From Halovivax cerinus (GTDB lineage Archaea > Halobacteriota > Halobacteria > Halobacteriales > Natrialbaceae), in contig NZ_CP101824.1 of assembly GCF_024498195.1 (NCBI RefSeq), positions 682,001-746,000 of the forward strand: a stretch of 64,000 nt of DNA, in the 5' to 3' direction. Within the stretch, counting starts at the first letter, position 1. Every line of letters begins with the position of its first letter. Below the pieces are notes generated by a model. The model saw nothing but the letters and a program-made list of their open reading frames with translations, was not told where the DNA came from and did no database searches. The position numbers and the translations under genes were made by a program. Positions 8,409 to 16,520 of the stretch are shown here, in pieces.

Positions 8409-8523
8409 GGTCAGTTCGTGGGGCTCCGACCAAAAGTACCCGCCGATCTCCCCCAGCGGCCCCGCATTCAGCGGATGAAGACGGTCCACAACGCCTATGG
8501 GAATCGCTCGCCTGGATCGACAT

Positions 8524-8766
8524 ATGGACGACGATACCGCGTCTCGACGGTCGATCGTCGGCCTCGGCGCCCTGGCGAGTTTCTGCTGTCTGGGGCCCGG
8601 CGGGGCCGCGGTGGCCGGCGGTACGGCCGCGACGTCGGGGGGTGCGGCCGTCGGACTGGGTGCCGGCGTCGTCGAGGCGCTCTTCGTCGGGCTCGCGATC
8701 CTCCTCGTCGGCGCCGCCGTGCGCTGGCGAACCGGCTGTGGGTCCTGCGAGGCATCCGGCGCCTGA
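8524..8766 (+). CDS. Small Cys-motif membrane protein (MerT/MerE-like layout)
   Basis: The 80-aa product has two hydrophobic helices. The first carries a Cys pair (ASFCCLGPGGAAVAGG, about residues 18-20) and a second Cys pair ends the protein in TGCGSCEASG. A Cys pair inside a helix plus a Cys motif near the terminus resembles the layout of small mercury or copper transport proteins, but I see no full match. An earlier in-frame start at 8497 is less likely. It faces two larger membrane proteins with Cys motifs (8792-9831) and a DsbA-like protein. Soft-metal or thiol chemistry at the membrane is inference. Confidence 0.65.
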   Translation: MDDDTASRRSIVGLGALASFCCLGPGGAAVAGGTAATSGGAAVGLGAGVVEALFVGLAILLVGAAVRWRTGCGSCEASGA

Positions 8767-8791
8767 TCGCTGCGCCGTTCGGTTCGGTCCA

Positions 8792-9274
8792 TCAGTCGGT
8801 CGAACAGGCGAGACACGATCGGCGGTTCCGGACGTAGATCAACCCGCCAAGCATCGCTACCGAGACGAGCCCGAGGACGGGTCGTAGCGGGTCGAAGTAG
8901 GTCATCAGCGCCGAGGAACTGAACAGTGCGAGCAGGAAGACGTTACAGATCGGGCAGCCGACGGCGAGGAACCCGCCGACGAGCCCGCCGATCGCCCACC
9001 GGTCCTCGCCGGTCGCGTCGCCGGTCCCGGTGCGTTCGGTCGCCAGCCGCTGGGCGACGTAGACGCCCGCGAGGAGCGCCGTCACGGTGAGGAGCAGGTA
9101 ATCGACCGGCGTCCGCGGAACCATCCGGACGTACAGCGGATTCTCGACCAGCCCGGTCACGACGCCGAACAGCGAGAAGACGCCGACGGCGACGAGGGCC
9201 CCCCAGCCGATCGCCCGCCGGTTCGTCCGGGCGAGGCGGACGCTCCAGCGGAGACGGGATTCGACCCCACTCAT
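8792..9274 (-). CDS. Membrane protein with CPxC and CxxC motifs
   Basis: The 160-aa protein has an N-terminal basic segment and about four helices. One helix begins with FLAVGCPICNVFLLALFSSS (about residue 105), and the C-terminus ends RRSCLACSTD. The two CxxC-type motifs suggest thiol exchange or metal relay with its partner. Its ATG overlaps the stop of the gene at 9271 by four bases (ATGA), so the two are translated together. I do not recognise the family. Confidence 0.75.
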   Translation of the reverse strand: MSGVESRLRWSVRLARTNRRAIGWGALVAVGVFSLFGVVTGLVENPLYVRMVPRTPVDYLLLTVTALLAGVYVAQRLATERTGTGDATGEDRWAIGGLVGGFLAVGCPICNVFLLALFSSSALMTYFDPLRPVLGLVSVAMLGGLIYVRNRRSCLACSTD

Positions 9275-9831
9275 CCCTCAGTTACCCCCGGCGAGACGAC
9301 ACACCGTTCCGGGTGGCCGGCCCGCCCGAGGAAGAATACGAGGAGGACCAGACCACCGATCCGCAGGAGGGCGCCGTCGTAGGGAAGCGCGGCGAGCCCG
9401 CCCGCAAAGCCCAGGAAACCGAGGAGGCCAGCACCACAACTGGCACACCCTGACGCGAGGACGCCGGGGAGGACGCCGGTCAGGTCTGTCAGCCCGGCGA
9501 GGCCGACGAGCCGGAGCTGAGCGGCCGCGTTGACGGCCGCGACGCCGGTGAGGACGGCGTAGAGGGCCACGATCGCGAGGCCGGTCGAGCCGTCGGTCCG
9601 GTAGATGGTGTCCGTGAGGTCGACGAGGACGAGGTCGAACCAGCGGAGGCCGTCGGCGAGCATCTGCAGGGAGTACCCCGGCATCGAGGTAAGCACGAGC
9701 AGCGTGTACGTGGCGACCGTCACGGCTACCAGTCCAGCCGTTCCGCGCCACGACTCGAAGGGGTACGTCACCGCCTCGGCCAGATTCCGCCCGAACGCCG
9801 AGGTCCAACCGTGTACACGACCGGTCGCCAT
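9271..9831 (-). CDS. Polytopic membrane protein with GCASCGAG motif
   Basis: The 186-aa product has four or five helices. A motif, LASGCASCGAGLLGFLG, sits at the start of a helix (about residue 130) and mirrors GCPIC in its operon partner at 8792. Family membership is not clear to me. A GTG start at 9849 is also possible; the ATG at 9831 is used. It is divergent from the DsbA-like gene at 9943. The pair may form an integral complex that handles disulfides or metal ions with DsbA, which is inference. Confidence 0.75.
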   Translation of the reverse strand: MATGRVHGWTSAFGRNLAEAVTYPFESWRGTAGLVAVTVATYTLLVLTSMPGYSLQMLADGLRWFDLVLVDLTDTIYRTDGSTGLAIVALYAVLTGVAAVNAAAQLRLVGLAGLTDLTGVLPGVLASGCASCGAGLLGFLGFAGGLAALPYDGALLRIGGLVLLVFFLGRAGHPERCVVSPGVTEG

Positions 9832-9942
9832 GTTCGGTCGAACGGACACACTCTCGGTACTAAACCGTCGGCCCCGATTCGCTGAGCCAGCAAATCGCCG
9901 AACCCGTTTACCGTGGCTCGTTCGAAGTCGAGAGCGACACAG

Positions 9943-10668
9943 ATGGCGCTCGATCCGAAATCCCGTCGCGCGGTCGTCGCCGGCGGTGCGCTCGCACTCG
10001 GTGGTGGCGGACTCTTCTTCGCCCGCTCTCGCGGGGGTTCAGAGACGGCCGTCTCGCCGTCGTTCCACGCGAGTGAGGAGACGACGGCGATCGGCCTCGA
10101 ACTCACCGGCAAGCCCCTTCTCGGTTCGCCGGATGCGCCGATCGACCTGTACTACTGGACCGACTTCCAGTGTCCGTTCTGCGAGACGTTCGAGCGGGAG
10201 ACGCTCCCGGACCTTGTCAGAGAACACACCCAGTCGGGCGACGTCCGCGTCGTCTTCGTCCCGATCGCGGTCTTCGGCGAGGACTCGATGACCGCGGCGG
10301 TTGCCTCCCGCTGCGTCTGGGACCAGGTGGTCGCGGACGATCCGTCGGTCTACTGGGACTGGCACGGCGCGATCTTCGAGGAACAGGACGGGAAGAACAC
10401 CGGCTGGGCGGACGCCGGCACCCTCGTCTCGTACACGCGTTCCGTCGACGGCGTCGACGCCGATGCGCTCGAGACGTGTCTGGCGGACGACCGCGATCGG
10501 TTCCAGTCGATGGTCGAAGCGGATATCCAGTTCGCTACGGAGCTCGGTGTCACAGGTACACCGACGTTCCTGGCGTTCAACCGCGAGAGCGAGGCCCATC
10601 AGACCCTCATCGGCGCCCAGCCGCTCGAGAAGTTCTCCGATGCGATCGCGCGCGTCAGGCGTAACTGA
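9943..10668 (+). CDS. DsbA-like exported thioredoxin-fold protein
   Basis: The 241-aa protein begins with a TAT-type leader (DPKSRRAVVAGGALALGGGG), so it acts outside the membrane. The thioredoxin fold follows, with the active site FQCPFCETFERETLPDLV (CPFC), the alpha-helical insert typical of DsbA, and the cis-Pro loop GVTGTPTFLAFN. It should oxidise or shuffle disulfides of exported proteins, or act as reductant for the Cys-motif membrane proteins divergently encoded next to it. A GTG at 9913 is an alternative start in the same frame. Confidence 0.88.
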   Translation: MALDPKSRRAVVAGGALALGGGGLFFARSRGGSETAVSPSFHASEETTAIGLELTGKPLLGSPDAPIDLYYWTDFQCPFCETFERETLPDLVREHTQSGDVRVVFVPIAVFGEDSMTAAVASRCVWDQVVADDPSVYWDWHGAIFEEQDGKNTGWADAGTLVSYTRSVDGVDADALETCLADDRDRFQSMVEADIQFATELGVTGTPTFLAFNRESEAHQTLIGAQPLEKFSDAIARVRRN

Positions 10669-10670
10669 CT

Positions 10671-10741
10671 CCGACCGTCGCGGGGCACCTGACAGTCCGA
10701 CCGTCGCGGGGCACCTGACAGTCCGGTCGTCGTGTGACAGT
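10671..10741 (+). repeat. 26-bp tandem duplication after the dsbA-like gene
   Basis: A 26-bp unit beginning CCGACCGTCGCGGGGCACCT occurs at 10671-10696 and again at 10697-10722. A diverged partial third copy follows (10723-10741). The gap up to 10796 shows nothing else. Confidence 0.85.
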
Positions 10742-10796
10742 CGACTTGCAGTCCCACGTTCGGGCTTGATGGACGCTCGTATCGACCATCGACTCG

Positions 10797-11312
10797 ATGT
10801 CGTTCGACCGGACCGGGGAGTCGCGGCTGGGGTTTCGTGAGCGAGCGGTGCCGTCGATCCGCGCTGGTCTCGTCCTCGGCGTCGGTCTCGGTGGCTTCTT
10901 CGACGGGATCGTCCTCCATCAGGTGCTGCAGATCCACCACATGGTGTCGTCGCGGGTCGACCCGACCGACGTGGCCGGGTTAGAAGTGAACGTCCTCGCC
11001 GACGGGCTCTTCCACGTCGGGACGTACCTGTTCACGATCGCCGGAATCGTCCTGCTCTATCGGGCCCTGCGGCACCCTGGCGTGTCGGTGACGGGGCGAG
11101 CGCTCCTCGGTTCCGTGTTGATGGGGTTCGGCCTCTTCAACCTCGTCGAGGGGGTCGTCGATCATCACCTCCTCGGACTGCACCGCGTCTGGCCGGCTGG
11201 ACCGGGCCCACCCATCCTCTGGGACGCGCTCTTTCTGCTGTCCGGCGCGGTCGTTCTCGTCGGCGGCTACGCGATCGCCCGCTCCGACGCGGCCGGCGTC
11301 CCCGAGCAGTAG
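10797..11312 (+). CDS. DUF2243 membrane protein
   Basis: The 171-aa protein has four helices and the DUF2243 signature: GGFFDGIVLHQVLQIHHMVS near residue 35 and LVEGVVDHHLLGLHRVW near residue 115. The repeated conserved His residues in and next to the helices suggest heme or metal binding, but no function is established. It stands alone between the dsbA-like gene and the convergent rhodanese fusion. Confidence 0.85.
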   Translation: MSFDRTGESRLGFRERAVPSIRAGLVLGVGLGGFFDGIVLHQVLQIHHMVSSRVDPTDVAGLEVNVLADGLFHVGTYLFTIAGIVLLYRALRHPGVSVTGRALLGSVLMGFGLFNLVEGVVDHHLLGLHRVWPAGPGPPILWDALFLLSGAVVLVGGYAIARSDAAGVPEQ

Positions 11313-11394
11313 CCTGAGAGAGCGATGCGGCTAGAGACGGCGACGCGACTGGAGACGGAGACGGTCCCGCGAGAATCGGAGCGATGGACGCCGT

Positions 11395-12555
11395 TCAGTT
11401 CGCCGCGCAGTTGTTCGGCCCGAGTTCGAGCGATTCGGCCTCCTCGGTCAGGGCTTCCTCGCCCCAGTTGATCGCCTTGATCCGGTTGTAGTTCGCCGGT
11501 TCGTCGGAGAGGCCCGCGACGATCGTCTCGACGAACGCCTCTCGGTCGTCCTCCCCGAAGAGGTCGTTCTCGGCCTCGAGGGCACCGAGCGTCGTCGCGA
11601 GCGGACGGATCGCCTCGTCGCTCATGTGTCCAGGCAGGACGACCGTCTCGTCGGGTAACGCGGCGAGGGTCTCCAGGCTGGCGAAGAGCTCGGTCGCCCC
11701 CTCGCGGACGTCGGCCTCCGTCGACCCTTCGAGGTCGGGCCGGCCGACGCTGCGGATGAACAGCGTGTCGCCCGAGAGCAGGCCATCGTCCCAGCGCAGC
11801 GAGATGCTACCGGGCGTGTGACCGGGTGTGTGGAGCACGTCGAGCGTGCGGTCGCCGACGGGGATCGAATCGCCGTCCGCGACCGACTCGAAGTCGTCGA
11901 GATCGCCGCCGTCGCCCTCGTGGAGGTAGTACGGGATTCCCCACTCCTGGGCCATGACGCGGCCGCCGCTGACGTGGTCTGCGTGGGCGTGCGTGTCGAC
12001 CGCGGCGACGATCTCCACGCCTCGCTCGTCGGCGAGTTCTCGATACTCGTCGACGTAGAGGCTCGGGTCGACGACCGCGGCCTCGTCGCCATCTTCGACG
12101 AGGTAGGAGACACAGCCAGTCCCTGGTCGGACGACCTGCGTGACGCCGTCGACCGACGGCGCGTCGGTCGTGGCCGGCTCTCCGACGCGCGTGCCTGCGC
12201 CGTCGACGGGGTAGGCAACGTGGACCTGGCCCCAGCCGGTCATTCCGTCCGCCATCGAGCGGGCGTCGAAGCCGTGCTCGCGGAGGTGCGCGGCCGCGGT
12301 GGCCGAGGTGACGCCCGCAGCACAGACGACGGCGACCTCGCTATCCTGTGGGATGTCGTCGATGGAAGCCTCCAGCCCGGAGAGATCGTGCTCCAGGAGT
12401 TCGTCGTAGATCGGGAGATTGGTGCTCCCCTCGACGCGCCACTCCGCGAAGTCCGCCTCGCGGCGCACGTCGAGGACGAACAGATCCTCGTCGTCGCGTC
12501 GCGCCGCCACCTCGTTCGGATCGATCGTCGGGTCGGATTCAACTGTCTTGCTCAT
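11395..12555 (-). CDS. Rhodanese/metallo-beta-lactamase fusion (persulfide dioxygenase-like)
   Basis: The 386-aa cytoplasmic protein has an N-terminal rhodanese domain (about 8-105) with the active-site loop VVCAAGVTSATAA. An ETHE1/glyoxalase II-type metallo-beta-lactamase domain follows (about 130-350). The metal ligands are in DTHAHADHVSGG, HTPGHTPGS, SGDTLF and LPGHMS. ETHE1 enzymes oxidise glutathione- or protein-bound persulfide to sulfite, and rhodanese moves sulfane sulfur. The fusion therefore would oxidise persulfides to sulfite that TauE could export. The usual bacterial fusion has the dioxygenase first; here the order is reversed. The start is at 12555, nine bases after an alternative at 12564. 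Confidence 0.88.
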   Translation of the reverse strand: MSKTVESDPTIDPNEVAARRDDEDLFVLDVRREADFAEWRVEGSTNLPIYDELLEHDLSGLEASIDDIPQDSEVAVVCAAGVTSATAAAHLREHGFDARSMADGMTGWGQVHVAYPVDGAGTRVGEPATTDAPSVDGVTQVVRPGTGCVSYLVEDGDEAAVVDPSLYVDEYRELADERGVEIVAAVDTHAHADHVSGGRVMAQEWGIPYYLHEGDGGDLDDFESVADGDSIPVGDRTLDVLHTPGHTPGSISLRWDDGLLSGDTLFIRSVGRPDLEGSTEADVREGATELFASLETLAALPDETVVLPGHMSDEAIRPLATTLGALEAENDLFGEDDREAFVETIVAGLSDEPANYNRIKAINWGEEALTEEAESLELGPNNCAAN

Positions 12556-12556
12556 A

Positions 12557-12570
12557 CGATACAATAGTAC
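12557..12570 (-). promoter_or_regulatory. Possible operator at the start of the rhodanese-fusion gene
   Basis: GATACAATAGTACC on the plus strand sits immediately upstream of the start codon and shares ACAATA with the TTGTACAATA blocks at 5156 and 12888. A weak TATA-like GTTAAG lies near 12584. Occupancy here would cover the start site of a leaderless transcript, suiting repression. The match is partial. Confidence 0.4.
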
Positions 12571-12887
12571 CCGGTCGGACCCTTAACTCTGCTGGTGCAC
12601 CGACGAACACAGGAGTGGGGCCCTGGTGGCCCGATCACCCTCGCAACCCCGTCCGACTCGACCGACTCACCTCAGTTTCTACGATCACGTGAGAGATCGG
12701 CCAGGGAATCCAAATACGGACGCGTCGCCGCGTTCTGCACAGCGGGGCGACCGTCCGGCCGCCGCTCGCGCCACCCCTGTCTTGGACGTTTGTTCCACGG
12801 CCAGTATCCAGTCATGAAGTGTATTTCACCCGTGTTCGTCGCTGCGGGTGAGAGACGGCGATCGAGACAGGACCCGGCGCCACTGTA

Positions 12888-12915
12888 TTGTACAATACAC
12901 ACAAAACCTTTAAAC
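12888..12915 (+). promoter_or_regulatory. Promoter and TTGTACAA operator of the thioredoxin operon
   Basis: TTGTACAATACACACAAAA begins at 12888 and is followed by the TATA-like CTTTAAAC (12908-12915), about 28 bp before the ATG at 12940. It repeats the arrangement before the Cys-containing regulator at 5155, differing by a 2-bp shift. This strongly suggests one regulator for both. Confidence 0.62.
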
Positions 12916-12939
12916 GGGTTCGGCCCCAACGAGGGAGTG

Positions 12940-13299
12940 ATGACAACTGACTCACCCACTTCGACCGAGGGTTCCACCGACGAACCCGTCTACATCGACG
13001 GACAGGACCACCTCGATACTGTGGTCGCCGGAAACGACGTTGTCCTCACGGACTTCTACGCCGACTGGTGTGGCCCCTGCAAGATGATCGAACCGATCCT
13101 GGAGAATCTGGCCGCCGAGACCGACGCCACCATCGCGAAGGTCGACGTCGACGCCCACCAGCCACTGGCCGCCGAGTACGGCGTCCGCGGCGTCCCGACG
13201 CTCGTGCTCTTCGCCGACGGCGAGCAGGCCGAGCAGGTGACCGGTGCGCTGCCAGAAGATCGACTGCGCGACCTGATCGAGAGTCACACCGCGGCATGA
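12940..13299 (+). CDS. trxA: Thioredoxin
   Basis: The 119-aa protein has an acidic N-terminal extension of about 25 residues, then a classical thioredoxin fold. The active site is TDFYADWCGPCKMIEPILEN (WCGPC), and the cis-proline loop is YGVRGVPTLVLFADG. It is a cytoplasmic dithiol carrier, reduced by the thioredoxin reductase whose gene overlaps it (ATGA at 13296). The longer ORF from 12595 is rejected because the promoter lies inside it. Confidence 0.93.
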   Translation: MTTDSPTSTEGSTDEPVYIDGQDHLDTVVAGNDVVLTDFYADWCGPCKMIEPILENLAAETDATIAKVDVDAHQPLAAEYGVRGVPTLVLFADGEQAEQVTGALPEDRLRDLIESHTAA

Positions 13300-14432
13300 A
13301 CGGTGAGACGATGAGCGAGGTATCCACAGCGACTGATCAGTCCGTCCGCGACGTCGTCATCGTCGGCTCCGGCGTCGCCGGCCTCTCGGCCGCGGTCTAC
13401 GCCGCCCGCGCCGACCTCGAGCCGCTGGTCCTCGAAGGCCCGGAGCCGGGCGGCCAGCTCACGCTGACGACCGACGTCGAGAACTACCTCGGCTTCCCCG
13501 AGGGCGTCGGCGGCATGGAGCTGATCCAGCGAGGCAAAGAGCAGGCGCAGACGTTCGGCGCCGAATTCGCCCACGAGACCGTCGAGGACGCGACGCTGGA
13601 CGACCGGCCGTTCACGCTCGAACTGGCCTCCGGCGAGCGCCTCCGGACCCGCGCACTGATCGTCGCCACCGGCGCGAGCGCCCGCTGGGTCGGCGCCGAG
13701 GGGGAGGACGAACTCATGGGCTACGGCCTCTCGACGTGTGCGACCTGTGACGGCGCGTTTCACCGCGGCGACGACGTCCTCGTGATCGGCGGGGGCGACT
13801 CGGCGATGGAGGAGGCGCTCTTCCTCACGAAGTTCGCCGAGAGCGTGACGATCGTCCACCGGCGCGACGAACTGCGCGCCTCCGACATCATGGCCGACCG
13901 TGCCCGCGAGCACGACGACATCTCGTTCCGCTGGAACACGGAACTCCTCGAGATCTGCGGCTCGCAGGAAGACGGCGTCACCGGCGCGACGCTGGTCTCG
14001 CACCCCGAGGGCTACCCGAAGGACCGCTACGAGGAAAGCGCGCCGCAAGGCGACGCGGACGGACGAGCGGGGGACCCGCGAGACGGCGAGGACGTCACGA
14101 AAGAGACCGTCGACGTCGGCGGGATCTTCTACGGCGTCGGCCACGTCCCGAACACGGACTTCCTCCCGGAGACGCCCGTCCCACTCACGGAGTCCGGCCA
14201 CCTCGACACGCTCACCGGCATGACGACCGAGACGGCCGTCGAGGGCGTCTTCGGCGCCGGCGACGTGATGGACCCCGACTACCGGCAGGCGATCACCTCC
14301 GCCGGGACCGGCAGCATGGCCGCCCTCGACGCCGAGGCGTGGCTCGATACGGTCGACGCCGAGGCGGACGGCGAGCGAACCGAGGCGCCCGACGCGAACG
14401 GAATTCCGATCACGCCGGAACAGACTACGTAG
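13296..14432 (+). CDS. trxB: Thioredoxin reductase-like flavoprotein
   Basis: The 378-aa protein belongs to class II pyridine nucleotide-disulfide reductases. FAD binding is seen in VIVGSGVAGLSAAVYAARAD and GQLTLTTDVENYLGFP. The active site is GLSTCATCDGAFHRG (CATC). The NAD(P) motif is VIGGGDSAMEEALFLTKFA, and the second FAD motif is GVFGAGDVMDPDYRQAITSA. An acidic insertion (about 245-270) and an acidic tail are halophilic additions. It overlaps trxA by four bases, so it should reduce the partner thioredoxin. A second ATG at 13311 could be the start. NADPH use cannot be shown from the sequence alone. Confidence 0.92.
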   Translation: MNGETMSEVSTATDQSVRDVVIVGSGVAGLSAAVYAARADLEPLVLEGPEPGGQLTLTTDVENYLGFPEGVGGMELIQRGKEQAQTFGAEFAHETVEDATLDDRPFTLELASGERLRTRALIVATGASARWVGAEGEDELMGYGLSTCATCDGAFHRGDDVLVIGGGDSAMEEALFLTKFAESVTIVHRRDELRASDIMADRAREHDDISFRWNTELLEICGSQEDGVTGATLVSHPEGYPKDRYEESAPQGDADGRAGDPRDGEDVTKETVDVGGIFYGVGHVPNTDFLPETPVPLTESGHLDTLTGMTTETAVEGVFGAGDVMDPDYRQAITSAGTGSMAALDAEAWLDTVDAEADGERTEAPDANGIPITPEQTT

Positions 14433-14597
14433 ACGGCGGCTATCGGACCCGTTTCTGTACCGTAGCGCTCGAAATACCATCCTCGTGACGGCCCGTCCTG
14501 ATCGCCGATGCACCGTCGACCCGTCGAAGAACGTCTCCGAGCAGGGACCCTGTTTATTTAACCCCGGTGAGAAGCGGATATCGTTCGCCGTACTCGT

Positions 14598-14810
14598 ATG
14601 ACAGACCTCATCGTCGTCGCACTCGCCATCACGCTCGCGGTCGGCCAGTGGCTCGTGGCGGCGGTCGTGTACATCGACGCGCGCCGTCTCGGTCTCGATC
14701 GGCCCGGTCACTACCCGCTCGCCATCGTCGTCCCGCTGGCCGGGTTCGTCGTCGTCGCGGTGTACGCCACGGAGCGGACCCGGCTGGCCGAGCGCACAGC
14801 GGCCGATTGA
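14598..14810 (+). CDS. Small two-helix membrane protein
   Basis: The 70-aa protein has two hydrophobic helices joined by YIDARRLGLDRPGHYPLA. This layout is common in haloarchaeal PLD-nuclease-N-like or other small membrane proteins of unknown role. TTTATTTAA at 14551-14559 is a TATA-like element about 40 bp upstream. The function is unknown. Confidence 0.7.
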   Translation: MTDLIVVALAITLAVGQWLVAAVVYIDARRLGLDRPGHYPLAIVVPLAGFVVVAVYATERTRLAERTAAD

Positions 14811-14877
14811 CGTGGCGCGCGCCGTACTTCGGGAAGCGAACCGCGCGTTTTACGGACACTCCGACGAACCGTCCGGT

Positions 14878-15291
14878 ATGGCGACCGATCGTACGGATAC
14901 GGTTCTCTGGATACTGCTCGGTATCGGCGTCGTCGGGACGCTCTTCACGCACGGTCGGTACCTGCCGCGATACGGACTCGAGATCACGCTCGAGGCCGTT
15001 CCGATCGTCGTCACCGCATGGCTCTCCGTGGCACTGCTGTTCTACGCGCTCGGACGCCTGTTCGCCGATCCACCCGAGTTGCCGAGCATGCGCGGCGGCG
15101 ACGTCGGCGTCGCGCTGATCGTCCTCTCGCTGCTCCTGGCCGGCGGTCTGAGTAACTACGGCTTCGTTCCGCGGGCGGTGCCCTGGCTCTACGTCGCGCT
15201 CGCGATCGCGTTGTACGCCGGTCTCGCGCTCGTCGGCTGGTCGCTCGGCCAGCGAACGAGGGCGGTCAATCGACTCGTCGAAGACCTGTGA
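14878..15291 (+). CDS. Four-helix membrane protein, function unknown
   Basis: The 137-aa product has four hydrophobic helices (about residues 10-27, 39-58, 77-96 and 103-125) and short charged loops. It starts at 14878, because GTTTTACGG about 30 bp upstream looks like a TATA box; a GTG at 14812 is an alternative in the same frame. I do not recognise the family. It is convergent with the Usp gene at 15426. Confidence 0.65.
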   Translation: MATDRTDTVLWILLGIGVVGTLFTHGRYLPRYGLEITLEAVPIVVTAWLSVALLFYALGRLFADPPELPSMRGGDVGVALIVLSLLLAGGLSNYGFVPRAVPWLYVALAIALYAGLALVGWSLGQRTRAVNRLVEDL

Positions 15292-15425
15292 GCGAACACG
15301 GTCGCCGGGCGCTCGGACGTCCGAGCGGTACACACCGTGTGTTTCGATCGGTAGCGAGTGGATTCGGTTCGATCGGCAGCGGTAGCACCCGTTCCGATCT
15401 GTCCTCAACGTGCGTCAGCGACCGT

Positions 15426-15875
15426 TCACGCGTCGGCGACGTCCTCGCCGGCGTCGACGACGAGGACGCGGAACTCGCCGAACCGGATGACGTGGTCGGC
15501 GACGCTCCCGACGGCCATCCGGTGGAGGCCGCCGCGACCGCGGCTCCCCATGACGATGACGTCCGCGTCGATCTCGCGGGCGTACTCGAGAATCTCCGAC
15601 GAGGGTGGACCGTTCCGGACCGTTCCGGTGGCCTCGACGCCAGCCTCCTCGGCGAGCGCGACTGCGTCGTCGACGAACGTCTGTGCACGTTCGGCCAGCG
15701 CCTCGCTCGGGTTCGCCGCCTCGCCGGGCAGGCGCACGTCGCCGAGCGGCCCGCTGTCGGCGACCGATAGTGCGTGCAGGGTGGCCTCCTGATCGGCCGC
15801 GAGTTCGATCGCGTCCTCGACGGCGGTCGTCGCGTGCGGGCTGCCGTCGGTCGGCACCAGGATCGTCGTGAACAT
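15426..15875 (-). CDS. Universal stress protein (UspA family)
   Basis: The 149-aa protein is a single Usp domain. It starts MFTTILVPTDGSPHA and has the ATP-binding loop VIVMGSRGRGGLHRMAVGSV. The end, FGEFRVLVVDAGEDVADA, completes the last strand. The start at 15875 is preferred over the longer ORF from 15947 because the first beta strand begins there. It is a cytoplasmic stress protein of unknown target. Two other Usp genes lie at 2450 and 19400. Confidence 0.9.
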   Translation of the reverse strand: MFTTILVPTDGSPHATTAVEDAIELAADQEATLHALSVADSGPLGDVRLPGEAANPSEALAERAQTFVDDAVALAEEAGVEATGTVRNGPPSSEILEYAREIDADVIVMGSRGRGGLHRMAVGSVADHVIRFGEFRVLVVDAGEDVADA

Positions 15876-16001
15876 AGTGATACTTCGTCGAGCTGGCACG
15901 TCAACGTTGGGCTTTGGGACTGGTCGACCCGAGTCGACTCGCTCCACGTGGCAGTGTGGTATTCGGTGCCACTGACTGGCAGCTAGCCGTATCTGTGGAG
16001 G

Positions 16002-16520
16002 TCACTGTGTATCGGCATAACAGAGACAAACGCCACCCTCGCGGAGTTGATCGGTGACGAACCCGTGAACCGCTCCCGAGAGAGTCCGCATGGCGGTCGC
16101 CTGTCGCTCCGTCGGGCGCCGTCCACCGTAGTAACTGTCCGTCCGATTCGTGTCGTATAGCTGCCGTAGCCGTATCGTCGTCTCCGGAGAGAGGAGTCCG
16201 AGCGCTGATGCCCGATCATAGCAGGTCGTATGATCACGGGAATCACCGAGTTCGTCTCCACCCTCAGCGAGTGCGAATGCCTCGACGGAGCGCTCGGTCG
16301 CCCCAAAGCAGAGTTCTATGGTCGCCGTAAAATAGTCGTGTCCGTCGAGACGATCAACGGCGGCGAGCAGTCGACACGCTTTCGTGAGTTGTGTTTTCCA
16401 GTCCGCCTCCGGGTCGATTGCAGGCTCTCGCGTCGGGACGCCGAACCCCTCTTCGTTGAACGCGTCGGTGGCTGCATCGAGCGCGTCCCTGATTGTACGC
16501 GGATCGGACTCCCTAGGCAT
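16002..16520 (-). CDS. HEPN-domain protein, partner of the nucleotidyltransferase
   Basis: The 172-aa protein is mostly helical. It has RQLYDTNRTDSYYGGRRPTE near residue 130, the place where HEPN toxins carry the R-x4-6-H RNase motif; no His is present at that spacing. It overlaps the MNT gene by eight bases (16513-16520) and follows it. HEPN/MNT pairs are toxin-antitoxin modules in which MNT modifies or neutralises HEPN. Whether this HEPN cleaves RNA is doubtful because the His is not evident. The start ATG at 16518-16520 gives MPRESD; longer ORF readings are shadows of the MNT gene. Confidence 0.72.
   Translation of the reverse strand: MPRESDPRTIRDALDAATDAFNEEGFGVPTREPAIDPEADWKTQLTKACRLLAAVDRLDGHDYFTATIELCFGATERSVEAFALAEGGDELGDSRDHTTCYDRASALGLLSPETTIRLRQLYDTNRTDSYYGGRRPTERQATAMRTLSGAVHGFVTDQLREGGVCLCYADTQ

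Larger units (their letters stand above)
12556..12939. other. Divergent intergenic region between rhodanese fusion and thioredoxin (384 bp)
   Basis: No gene is supported. The left end carries the rhodanese-fusion promoter, and the right end carries the thioredoxin promoter with the TTGTACAA palindrome. The middle shows nothing I can interpret. Confidence 0.5.
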
